A DNA stretch of 64,000 nucleotides from Casuarina equisetifolia (taxonomy: Eukaryota > Streptophyta > Magnoliopsida > Fagales > Casuarinaceae), in the NCBI GenBank assembly GCA_028551475.1, contig CM052355.1:8494001-8558000 (forward strand). Reading direction: 5' to 3'. The position numbers and the translations under genes are program-made. Shown here in pieces: positions 24,418-35,621 of the stretch (the first letter of the stretch is position 1; each line of letters opens with the position of its first letter). Below the pieces are notes generated by a model. That model saw only the letters and a list, made by a program, of their open reading frames with translations. It did not search any database and was not told the origin of the DNA.

Positions 24418-26150
24418 ACAGCCATTCAATTAATCTTTGCACCCTCTTTAATTGTTCTTGAAGGGAAAAACGACGTACAAAGTTTCCCACTTTGATTGAA
24501 CCTATGAGAAAATACTAAAACACCAACGATGTATTTGAATCATAAGTAAAATAAGCAAATCACAATCAACACAAAAGAATTTCTACGTGGAAAAACTCCT
24601 CCAATGTGGAGGATAAAAAATCACGGGACCGATCACGGAGTCCACCCAAATCTCTACTATATCAATCGTTAGGTTACAACCCAATCAAGTCCTTAACAAT
24701 AGCAACAGGACTAAGATTCACTGATTCAACAATAATAGAATCACCAATAAATAGTGAAGAAACAAGTTGTAAACAACAACTTAACCAAGAAAAAGTTGGA
24801 GAAATATCACCCAGATTTTCGACCACAATCTGCTGACTTCAAGAGCTCCAAATGAAAATCCAACCGTTCACAATGAAGAACACCCAATTCCGAACCTGTT
24901 GACCAAAATTCAGCTCAATCGGACCACGGATCGACCTTGATCAGACATTTGATCAACTGCTGCGCAGGGCCTCTAATTCCTGCGAAATTCTGCTCTTTTA
25001 TTTTCTCTCACTCTTTTTTTCTTTTGACGGCCACTCACCTCTTCTCTTAAAGAAAAAACTTATATTTTTCCTTTTAAACCTTAGGGCCACATTACCCTAA
25101 TTGGACCCAATAATAAGTCCCCGAATATGGGTTGGACCAACCCAACAGTTCTAAGTCTAACCTCCTATGAAAGAGCTACTGCAATGGACTTTTGAGCAAT
25201 CCCTTACAAGCAAAACCTAGAACTTGGCGCAAAAGGAAGTTGAGAATTTGTAAGGATTGAGACCACAAATGTTTATAATGGACTTCACGACATTGCACAT
25301 TGGGCAAGACTTACAATAAACTTCATCCCCTTATAGCTCCTCAAAAGAGTAGATGGCTGCAGAGATGGTGAAATAGATAGGTTGCCATTACGAGTTCGGC
25401 AGGGGCTGACATAATTTCCAGCATGATTTATACCTTCTCAAAAGAACAGGTGATTGCAGGGATTATGGTCCTTGAGTCAGGCATGCTTGTCAACAGAAAG
25501 CATGTTTTAAGCAACATTATATTATTGCAATGTCTCCTATGCTTGTCAAGTGATATCTTCTGAAATAACAGCCACCATTCACATATGAGTTAAACTTTCA
25601 GAACAACCTCAAGGATGATGGTTGGGAGCGCCATGTAGTCTGTAAATCTTGATGGTGTAAAATTGAGGATCCTGCACATTTTTTCCTGTTCCACGAAGCT
25701 CTGGAAATAGCATTGCAATCAATCTTTGCACTCTCTTTAATTGTTCCAAGTGTAACCTCCTATGGAAAAGCTAATGAGATGGACTTTGAGCAATCCCTTA
25801 CAGGTAGAACCCAAATCTTAAAGGAAAAGGAACGTCATTATTTTTCAAGATTAAGTCCGGAAATGTTTATAAGGCACTTCATGGCGTTGCACATTGGGTA
25901 AGACTTAAATACAATATTCTTCATGATCTTAAAATTCCTGAAAAGAGTAGATGACTGCAGAGATAATGAAACAGTCGGGTTAACATAAACCAATTCTGTA
26001 GGAGTTCACATAATATCCAGCATGATCCTGTACGTTTCGGAAAGAACAGATGATTGCAAGGATGATGGTAGTTCAATCAACCATGCTTGTCAACAGAAAA
26101 CTTGCTCTAAAGCAATAGTCTGTTATTGCAATGTCTCCTGTGCTTATAGA
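24418..26150. repeat. Tandem ~0.45-0.6 kb unit, two copies in block B
   Basis: Unit 1 (24418-24458 continuing 25148-25612) and unit 2 (25713-26150) align along their length, sharing 'caatctttgca', 'gagcaatcccttac', 'agagtagatg', 'aagaacag' and 'catgcttgtcaacagaaa'. Unit 2 extends about 210 bp beyond the end of the A/B duplication, so this is the fuller version. Function unknown. Confidence 0.75.
24459..25147. mobile_element. Solo LTR in block B only
   Basis: The 689-bp segment begins TGAAGGG and ends CCCAACA, which are near-perfect short inverted ends. It is flanked by perfect 5-bp repeats (gttct at 24454-24458 and 25148-25152). Block A has the uninterrupted target at about 7045-7055. There is no coding sequence. 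It is a solo LTR of an LTR retrotransposon, inserted after the block duplication. Confidence 0.8.
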
Positions 26151-28305
26151 TAGAACTAGAAATCTTCAAGAAATCAAAAGAGTTCTTGAATCAATATCAA
26201 GAACACGGAAAAGGAAGTTAAGAGCAATAAGAAGCAGAAAAGGTATTTGCGTATTCGATGGTTTGTACAGTGAAGTAGGGTTACAATTTATAGAAAACCA
26301 ATGAAGTTATCCTAAGAAAGCAAATTGTGATTCGTGGCAATTGACATTTAGGTTTGATTTGCCATGAATACATGATTGAAAAGAGAAAATGGAGAACTTC
26401 TGAAATGCCCAAATCAAAGACAATTTGATTCTCGGTTCTTGCCTTTCTTGTTGATGTGCTAGCCTTGAGATTTGTCCGTGCAGTGGCTTTCATGCACACG
26501 CCCAAAGATAGTAAATTTAAGAGGTTCAGATTAACAGTTTTAAGTGGAACTAGCCTTGGCATCGCACGTTTGCACGACAACTCTGGACCTTTGCCTTCTT
26601 TCAACGAGACAAAACTACTTGCTTTGGGGTTTGCGAATAGAGTTGGACCTTTGCCGTCATCAGCTTGTCCCAATTTGAGTTTGTCTAGAAACCAGAGGAA
26701 GCATTTCAACCTCCTTACAGTCAGCTTCCTACAATTCCTTCAACCCAGCCACATCCTATCTCTGAAAGCCTCCCATTCCCTTTGAAAATCCACCAAACTA
26801 TCGTAGAAATCAATCAAACTATTATTCATTAGATCAAAAAGGCTTGATACCAAATGTTATAGACCTAATTTTCATTAGGGTATTTTGGATATGTTTGGTT
26901 CATTCTTTCGACAAAAACAACACACAATTCATTTCTATGGAGAGAAACATAATCTCATCAAAATTCTTTTCTTCTTCATTCAACCTTGAAAAAGTAAATA
27001 TAGCTTTTTACCTCCTTTTAGAAGAACCATAATTCTAAATGATTTGAAAAAATTCTATAGGTTGGGCTTAGATACAATGGGCTCATAGTTATGAAAAATA
27101 ATAAATGTAATAAACCTAATTACTGAGCAAAAAAGCCTAAACTTATTGACATGACAAACAAAAATAAATGGGCTATTGTTCGGTTTGTGTATTGCTGAAA
27201 AAGCAACATTTTCTCTAAAGGAATAAGTGTAAAAATAGCTTAAAAATCGAGCGTTAATATTATCTGAAATAATAAGTACTTCCGATTCACATCCTTTTGC
27301 CCTTGATTAAGTGTTTTGAGCTTTCCATCTATGTGAATCTTGCTAAAACATAAAATTGCTTTGCAACTTTGTTATTTACCGGTACTATTAATGGTTTGAG
27401 TTTATCTATTAGAAGGCCTAAAGCCTAATCTTAAAGCTAGCTTAATTATATTACTATTTAAGCTATGTTGTTTGAGGTTGTGCTGCAAAGAAATATTTTA
27501 TTATTCTCATCTAAAATACCTCATGGTTTGGGCTAAATTGAGTATCATTTATGCCTTGTTGAATTGTGGTTGAGTTGCTGGATTTATGTAATCATTCCCC
27601 TCTTATATGCTCATGGTTGGAACTGTCTTAAAAGCTAAAAGTGCAAACTGATTTTTGGAAATACTTGAGCTAAAACTTGTTTGTACGCAAGACATATCAC
27701 GGTTTGAGTATTCATAAGTATTATTAAAGAACCGTGTTGTTTTTTCGTTAAGTCTTTCACTGAAAATCCTTATAATGTATGAGAAGGCCATTGAGATTTT
27801 TCAAGTACTTGAACTTTAACTAAAAAAATTAATTTTTTTATAAATTCAAAATAATTTCTTTTATTTTACGTTCAACTTCAACTAATTCGAACTTCTGCAC
27901 GAGGCTATTCGACAAATCTCCCCAAAGAATGAACAAAAACAATCTACAGAAGATAAGATTTAGTCATAAATGCCTGCGTCTGCATTAGATAAAATACTAG
28001 CAAATTCAAACTGAATCTCAAGCTATCCATTTGAGATTCTCAATCTCAAATCCTGAGTAACCTGAACCAGAAATGTAATACACTGAATATGTGATACGGC
28101 TTTCCTAGCCAAAACCTCAATCGCTTGGGTAGCATAAACTGCACCCAAAACTCCCACAACATTTCGCTGTCTTCTTCTTAGCAATAGGGATTAACATTGT
28201 GAAATCACTCTATCAGCCATGAGTTCGTTTAATTCTGAATGATGGGGCACACAATAAGGTCAGGCTGGTGAGATTTTTCTGAAAGTCCAAGGTGGTACCC
28301 CAGTT
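26151..28305. other. Gene-free mosaic of repeat fragments
   Basis: No gene is seen. Segments near 26505-26530 match 2271 and 19691. Segment 26849-27100 matches 1424-1700, and 27107-27165 matches 1186-1235, so two adjacent repeat pieces occur here in swapped order. The part from 28,000 is likely the 3' flank of the MATE gene. Confidence 0.55.
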
Positions 28306-31067
28306 TTAGATGGTGTCAAATCCTTCATCTTGTCCGGTCCACTTCCGCATCCGTTCTGATGCTTGTTCTACCTGCAATTCCACAATCCAGACTCAGCTTC
28401 TCTAGTCCTCTTCAAAACGTGTAGTGATGTTTGGGGAGTCTTACGGTAAGGCAAATGCTACAACTCTCACCTCCTTTTTCCAGTTAGTTTTATATGTGAT
28501 AAACAGGAGGATCATTGTCTGCAAGGATGTCCCACATATCATGCCAATCCAGATTCCCTGTAGCATTAAAGCCCATTCTTGAACTTCCAAATGACAAAGA
28601 GATGAAATTAATTTTCTGTCTTATGTGTTATCGGGGACATAAATGGATAAAGAAACAAAAAGACAATGGTATTGAGAGCACAATAACCACATTGTTTCTG
28701 GCATGGAATGATATGAGCAAATAAATGTTAGAAAGTCTTTTTCTTCCTTAAAATTGGTTTGGAAGGACGGGGCTTGTTTTGAATTTTAAAGAAGATTTCT
28801 AATATAATTTAAATAATATGAAACAATTTATAGACCTAATGTAGGTTAAATCTTTCTTGCATCGAAATATTCTACTAAATATGAGATTTGATATCATGTT
28901 GAAAAACTAATTTCTTTCATAAAACTAACTTCTAAGAAGGAGACATGTTTTTCTTTTCAAACAAAATATAGACAATATGGCTGGTGGTTTACGTCTTTTG
29001 TTTCACAACTAAAATGACTTCATAAAATATATAATCAAACCGATACATTACCTCCACCCCTAATTTGGTTTTGTAACCGAGGAGAAAGCCAAAAGGAAGC
29101 CCAACAATATAGTAACAAAACAAGTTTATGTAAGCCACTAGAGCTTGCCAACCTCCTCCAACAGCAACCCCTGCAAAAATAGCAGTATTGTTGCACGTTT
29201 GCAATTCCAGACACTATCTGCGTTCATATTTCTTATGTAAACTATTTCCTTTACCTGATATGACTGGCTGAATACTGTTAAGTACCATGGTTATACCAAG
29301 GAGGAAAGCTAAATGAGAAACGGCACGTTGCATCTCTTTGCTGTCAGTAAAGATGATTCCAAAACGGTCCTTAGCAAGCAAGATAATGGCTGCGAAGATA
29401 ATCCCAATGAGAAGAGACTCAACGAGTGTGACAATAACCGAGTATTTTGCTGCTCTTGGGTGTCCAGATCCAAGCTCATTGGAAACCCTGACACTGGAAA
29501 TGAACCAAAAGAGTACGTAATCCCTGAGCCAAGAAGAATGAAACAAGATGTTGAATGAAGAAGAAAGTTTACCTGATAGCTGCATTCACTCCTATAAACA
29601 GCATGCCTTCCCACCCATTCAGATTCATGCTGAATCATGAAAACCACCAAAAATAAAAAATAGAAATTCAGTACCCAGATTGATGCCGAAGCATGAAAGG
29701 TCGTTTCATGTTATCTTACCAGATTGAAAGGGAGCCAACTGCAATAATAGGATCATCTAGGTGCCCTGTGAGAACAATTATGGTCATGAAATACCAAATC
29801 TCAAGGCAAAGCATGACAGCTGAAGCAATGGAGAGTCTGACAAAGGGCCAAATGTCCTTGAAGGCTGACCATGACAATCCCTTCCACCCATCCTTACACC
29901 ACCCAACAACATAAACCACCTGACTCACAGCAATAACCCAGGCCGAGATGTCATAGGCGGCAGCAGCCCCGGAAGTGCCCCAGCCAAATACTTTAATGAA
30001 GAGATACAAGATCCCAATGTGGAGAATGAAAGCCCCAAAACCAAGCCATGAGAGAACTCGAACCTTGCTCTGCGCCTGCAAGAACTTTTGCGTAGGAAAG
30101 TTGAAGGCAAGTGAAAACATCTGAGGGATGATCTCTATGGAGAACTTTCCGGCAAGTTTTGCAATGTCATCTTCTTGCCCGAGGAGTATTAGAATTGGTG
30201 TGGCGAATATGTAAAGGGGTAATAGGAGGAAGCAGGTGGCGAATAGAATTATCCATGAACGTTGCATATATACTCCTAGCATTTCCACTTGCCCCGCGCC
30301 AAATGCCTGACCACATAATGTCTCTAGTGCACTTCCCATGCCGAGCTGCGGTTTTGTGTAATAACAAGGGCTTGATTAGATTGTTTTTCCATCAAATGCA
30401 CACAACATTAACGGTTTAACGAAGTGAAAAGGTATGTTCATGCTTCTTTTCACATCAAGGATTCCTTAAGTGATGAAGAAAGTCAGAATTTTTGCAACAG
30501 CTACCGCCTTTTTTGTAGATCTTGTAAGATTATAGGCCCATATGTTCATCAAAGGTGTAAATGCATTCAACAGACATATATACAACAAAAGTAAGACCAT
30601 AACCGGCAAAAGGAAATCTACAGATGTTAGAAGAAGCTAACCAAGAAGCCAAAAGAGAAGTTTGCAACGACAGACAGAGAAATGGCTGTGGCAGATAACT
30701 CCACATCACCGATATGTCCAACAAAGATATTCGTAAATGAATTGATACCATAATTGCACCAAATGTTAAATGCTATAGGGCCGGCGATTGCCCAAAGCTT
30801 TGTGGTCTCTGAGTTACATATACACCTTATGTCTTCGAAACATTTTATAGGAGGATAATCTCCAGCATTGGTCTCAACTAACGCTGTCGGAGCATGGTAG
30901 AGCTCCAGGGTTTCGAAGACCTCGACACCATCTATCAACGGCGATGCACTGTGGGAGCGCTGTGCTTCCCCAGGTGATGATCCGGCAGAGGATGAACAAC
31001 TCGTTTCCTCTGCTTTGAGTGCCTCATTTTCTTCTTGATACCCTATCTTAGCAGATTTTAGATGCAC
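28306..31067 (-). CDS. DTX34: MATE transporter, DETOXIFICATION 34-like; 5' end unresolved
   Basis: Seven visible coding exons on the minus strand: from at least 31067 to 30642, then 30345-29720, 29629-29573, 29493-29255, 29170-29052, 28557-28471, 28371-28306. All junctions are GT-AG with matching phase. The product is at least 538 aa, with the multi-pass MATE fold. Diagnostic stretches include LGMGSALETLCGQAFGAGQ, QKFLQAQSKV, GSGHPRAAKYSV and VEQASERMRKW near the C-terminus. MATE proteins are cation-coupled antiporters exporting flavonoids, alkaloids or organic acids across the vacuolar or plasma membrane. It most resembles what I know of Arabidopsis DTX34 (At4g00350), in the DTX33-35 clade. 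The first exon is open back to a stop at 31098 but holds no ATG before the conserved region, so the start codon probably lies in a small upstream exon. Substrate cannot be told from sequence. Confidence 0.9.
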
Positions 31068-31098
31068 CCTTGGTTCTGGTTTTACACTTTGGAGGTGT

Positions 31099-31744
31099 TA
31101 GATTGAAATGAATATGAAGAACCTTATCCTTCTGTTCTTGTTATTCACTTACGCTTTCCTTACGGTATTTATGTGGATCTATGTCAACTTTTGTCAGTAG
31201 CTATAATTTAGCCTGACCATAAAAGGCAATCGGCCATACAACAGGTAGGGTTGACCGTTTCCTCTCTCTGGAAAAGAAGTTAGTTTTCCGGTGTCTCTCG
31301 GGAACTCTATGTCTATCATATGACAAGTTTTATTAACATCAACGATCATAATAACTAAGTATGAAGGCGAAGGTTTAAGTTTAATCATTAGAAAATGGTA
31401 AAACACCAACATATTAAGCTACTACATAAAAATGCAAAATGAAAATATGAAATATATTGGGCAATATATACACTTAATCTTATGGTGGTCTATAATTACC
31501 TAAGCTTAATTAATTATTTGTAAAAATAGTGAAGCATGGGTGAGGTATAGAGACAAGTTGATCAAAAATTTTCACATTCTAAACTGTATGCCCACAATTA
31601 GGAAAACAATCTGCAATTGTATTCCTTTGCAATATATATGTTATATATGCGCTTCTGGAGGGAGATAAGAAGGCATCTGCGAATGGTGTACTCCAATGTC
31701 CAATGAATTTTTCATTTTTTAAATAAACATTGGACTAAATAAAA
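31099..31744. other. Upstream region of the MATE gene
   Basis: AT-rich, with no recognisable coding exon identified with confidence. The missing first exon and promoter of the MATE gene should lie here. An ATG candidate with a nearby GT exists around 31230 (minus strand), but it did not give a stop-free join. Confidence 0.4.
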
Positions 31745-32640
31745 AGAATTTAATTCAGTAAGCCACGATACTTAATTCCTTGCATGACAAATTTTGAAAC
31801 CTTCTAATAAAATATAAGCTTCCACATTTGCATTACTGTTTGGATTCAACTTAATGAAAAAAGCCATAATAATAGTGTCACTATAATCTATAAGTACTCC
31901 CCTTCTAGTATTATTCTGCAATGATTGATCTATCTATATTAAACTTGTATGGCCCCAAAGGTGGAGGTTGCCTATGAACCCAAGCTATTGTCCTTAATGA
32001 AAGGTGAATCATAAGATCTCTTAACACACATAACAATATTTGACCAAGAAAGCTTCAATATACCTTGATTGGATAAGGGTGGACATCTAGAGCATCCAAT
32101 GAGTGACATCCTTGCTAATTTTGTATGGGGACATAGTTTTACTATTGTGTTTTGTTGAGTTTCTAGCCAACCAAAATCCTTTCACAATAACATGATAAAA
32201 GAAGATCAAATAAAATTGAAATGAAAAGGTACTTGAAGTATTTCACCAAAATTTCCTCCAAAGTTTTTGCACCACTTCATTATGCATGAATAGATAATCT
32301 ACAACCTCCCTTTGGGTTTCTTGCAACAATGACACTTAGAGGCCATTTGTGTTCCCTTTCTTTGGATATTACATTCTACAAGGACACCATAATGAATTAG
32401 TTTCTACATAAATAGACCAATATTGAAAAAGACTCATGTTCTACAAAAACTTTGTTCATACCACTTATATTTTTCACTCACCAATCATGATATACCAATG
32501 AAGCCAAAAATTCACCTAAAGCACTTAAGTCAAAAATAAACCTATTAGGATCCTAGTTGCATACAATCTTGTTGACCTATTCTTGTTGCTCACTAGATAA
32601 ATATTTCCAAAAAGCTATGAGAATAAATTTTAACTAAAAG
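31745..32640 (-). mobile_element. LINE ORF2 C-terminal remnant (zinc-binding + RNase H)
   Basis: Translating the minus strand in pieces gives a plant LINE-type zf-RVT region around 32300-32400 (MASKCHCCKKPKGRL, resembling the CxxC...HLF pattern). It is followed by the start of an RNase H domain (about 31985-31930, PPPLGPYKFNIDRS), then a continuous RNase H stretch at about 31915-31780 (TRRGVLIDYSDTIIMAFF and VEAYILLEGF). The order fits the C-terminal end of a non-LTR retrotransposon. Several stops and frame changes separate the pieces, so it is dead. Reverse-transcriptase sequence upstream is not recognisable. Confidence 0.55.
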
Positions 32641-32929
32641 TTTACATTCAAAAACTTGACGCATACTTTAAATAGGTGACCAATATGTTGTTAATCAAGA
32701 AAGTAAGGCCTTCAAAATTTTCCTTTTTTATTTTCACATAAAAATAATAAAACATTATTTTTTATCCGAAAACCAATTCAAGAATAAACCCTAAATTTTT
32801 TGCTTACATTTTAAAGTAATTTTCAAGTAAGGTCTAAGTAATGCAAAAGTTTTCTTAGACAATTTTCAACATATCTCGTCACCCCTAACTATGAAAAATC
32901 ACTTGCAATGGAGATTTTTGTTCAAGATG

Positions 32930-34740
32930 AATATGTATAATACTTAAACCTTGACTCTAAAAGCTAACTCTAAAGTTTAGAAGATCTTTCTTCTAACTCA
33001 TACTTCATCCTAAGATCACTCATCTTTGATGCAAGACTCATGGTCTTCGTAATACTTGTGGCACCAAGAGGTAAGAAGGATAGAATAGGACTTGACTTAG
33101 GTTTCAATGTCATGTTAAAAATTATTAAGAATAGCTTACATAACTTAAAATTCTAAAGTATTAAGTAGAGGGATTCATCTACTATAAATTAATTTTTAAA
33201 CTTTTATATTTTTCATTTGAAACATAATATTGCTTTCTCAAGTGTGGGGTAACACTTTTCATAAGAGATACTTATCCATGAGCAAAAAGGCATAAAACAA
33301 AACTTGAATTCCTAATGAGTTTCTTAGCAATGTGAGACTATAACTTCACATTGTTTATTTAATGTGCCTCCTCATTGCAGCAACCTAACCTAAAAGCTAA
33401 TTCAAGAGTTAAAAAATGTTTCTTTAATTCTAAACTACACTTTAGGATTGCATTTATGCAATATGGGACTTATAGTCTCCAAAAACCCTACATACCAAAA
33501 GGTCATCTTGACACTAGCAATGCCAAACGAAAACAAGGATAAAGTAGGACATAACTTGGCCCTAATACCATCTTAGAAAACCCAACTCAAAATCTAACTC
33601 AAGAGTTAGAGGGTTCTTTTACAATTTAAATTTTATTACAACACCCTTTTTTAGTAACGTGAGATTGGACATTTATATCACCAACATGTCCACTTGTTGT
33701 AATGATTTGACTTGGATCATTCCATAATACTTTAAGCTTACCCATATCTATAAGAGTGCTAAAAGGGACTAGTGTCACACCCTATGTGTTAAATGTCCCT
33801 TCCATGTTAGGAAGTTAAAAAGGGAATCTTGGTCATAAAAGCGAGCTTAGCCAACTCATAACTTGATCTAGTGTTCCTTCATCTGGCCCTATCAATATAT
33901 GTTAGTTGGTAGTGGGAGACGAACCCATGGTAAGGGCACTATGGATTTGAGTAGGGGAGGATGTCACACCCTATATGTTGGACGTCCTTCCCACATCAAG
34001 AAGGAAAAAGGGAGATCATGGCTATACAAGTGAGTTTGATGACTTCAATTGCTAAGTTAGCCTTTTAGGTTAGAACCTAGGTTTATGGCACTAGGTTATG
34101 ATATTATGTTATAAAGTCTAAGGACCTAACTTAAAAACTAGTGCAAGTATTAGAGAACTTTTAAACTTTACCTTAAGACTCTTATTTAGTTATATAGAAT
34201 TGAATATCTATACTGTCAATGCAGCCTTTGATTGCAATGGTCTAATTTGGATCATTCTTGCACATAGATTTACCAATTCAACACATATCTAAGACATGTC
34301 TAGAATCATTTATAAAGAGATTTATTTTACTTGTTCTCCCAATTCAATTTCTTTTATATTTTTATGGAAAAGCAATTTTTAATAACTTGTTGATTTCTAT
34401 TTTTTCCCAATTTTTCAGATTTCTTTAATATTTTATGAATATTATTTTCATTAAATATTTAAAATAATGTCACTTTGACTGAATTTACTCATATTCGCAA
34501 GGATGCTAAGAAACATGCTTTAATACTATGTTATAAAGCCAAATTCTCTCATAAAAACTAATTAAAAAAAAAGAAAATATTCATTATATTTAAACTTCAC
34601 TATGCATCTTTCTTTAACAATGTGAAACTAGACATCTACATCATCAATACACCTCTTTATTACAAAAATTTGAGCCAGACCACCCTATAATACTACTTTC
34701 ACCATGTGGACTTTGAACTTATATATATCTATAAAAGTTT
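32930..34740. repeat. Field of degenerate direct repeats (five copies of a ~150-bp motif)
   Basis: A motif resembling 'aaaagctaactcaagagtta ... gcaatgtgagactggacatc ... attgcaatgatttaacttgg' recurs at about 32955, 33390, 33590, 34130 and 34550. A second pair (33774-33870 and 33962-34035) shares 'gtcacaccctatgtgtt' and an A/G-rich follow-up. No coding sequence is seen. This is probably a decayed repeat array or multiple insertions of one dispersed family. Confidence 0.55.
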
Positions 34741-35621
34741 TAAGGAATGCTAGAATTATATTCCTTACTATTTTTAACTAAAATGATTACAATTTGATCA
34801 CATCAATTTTTGTCATGATTAAGGATGCAATCTTTATCATTTCAATATTCATTGTATGTAATCTAAGTTTATAAACTCAAATAATGATGTCGCTAAAACT
34901 CAATCATTTAGGTTTCTGAATAAATGTTAGGATTTAACCAAAGGGGAAAATAAAAGGGCAGTTAACTCTGTGTATGCGACGAAAAGCATTAAAACCCTGT
35001 TTCTTTCGGCTACTGTCTTCTTTTTGCTGGGGGCCCTTTCCTTTTGGCGGTGGAAAGTACGGAAAGGGATCCATGACCTTCTGGTTCACAACCACACTAC
35101 AATACCTTGAGAGGGGGCCATTCTTAACGTATATAATATGATCGAAATTCAAAAAGCAAGAGTGAGATGGAAGAAGGTAGATGAAACTGTAGTTTTGCTG
35201 AATTTACAGGGCAAAACTCTCTTCACCGAACCAGATTTAATGTCAAAGATTTGATAATGATTCACGTAATATCAACAACTGCCGTAAACCCACCAACCAC
35301 TGAAAGGAAATAAAGATGATCTTGGATACCCCAAACGAAAAAAAAAAAAAAAAAAATCAAAACCCATTCAATGTTCAAACCCAGAATCATTAGAAAACAA
35401 TCATGTTTTCTGCCAGGTTCTAAGCAGCTTCCAGGACCAACAACGACCAGCATCCTGAGCTGTCTTATGGTTGGTTCAACCTCGTGAGAGTTCTGATTCT
35501 TCCACAAGTGGGTTGTAATTGGGATATCATCGGAAGACAAATATACCAGTCGCCGGAATCACCACGAATTATTCTTTTGTTACCAGCTATTGACATACTT
35601 TGTTGGTTGAGCATTAATATT
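34741..35621. other. Gene-free stretch with an A-tract; 3' flank of the receptor kinase
   Basis: No gene is recognised. There is a run of about 21 A near 35338-35358. The region next to 35622 is likely the 3' untranslated region of the lectin receptor kinase gene. Confidence 0.5.

Larger units (their letters stand above)
17346..25937. repeat. Duplicated block B (direct repeat of block A)
   Basis: The block is collinear with 1-8974. The match starts at least at 17346 (window position 1 of A) and probably at 17030. It ends near 25937, where B continues through the second tandem unit while A diverges. B therefore keeps the ancestral right-hand junction. It includes the malectin-LRR gene B and the B-specific solo LTR at 24459-25147. 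Confidence 0.9.
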
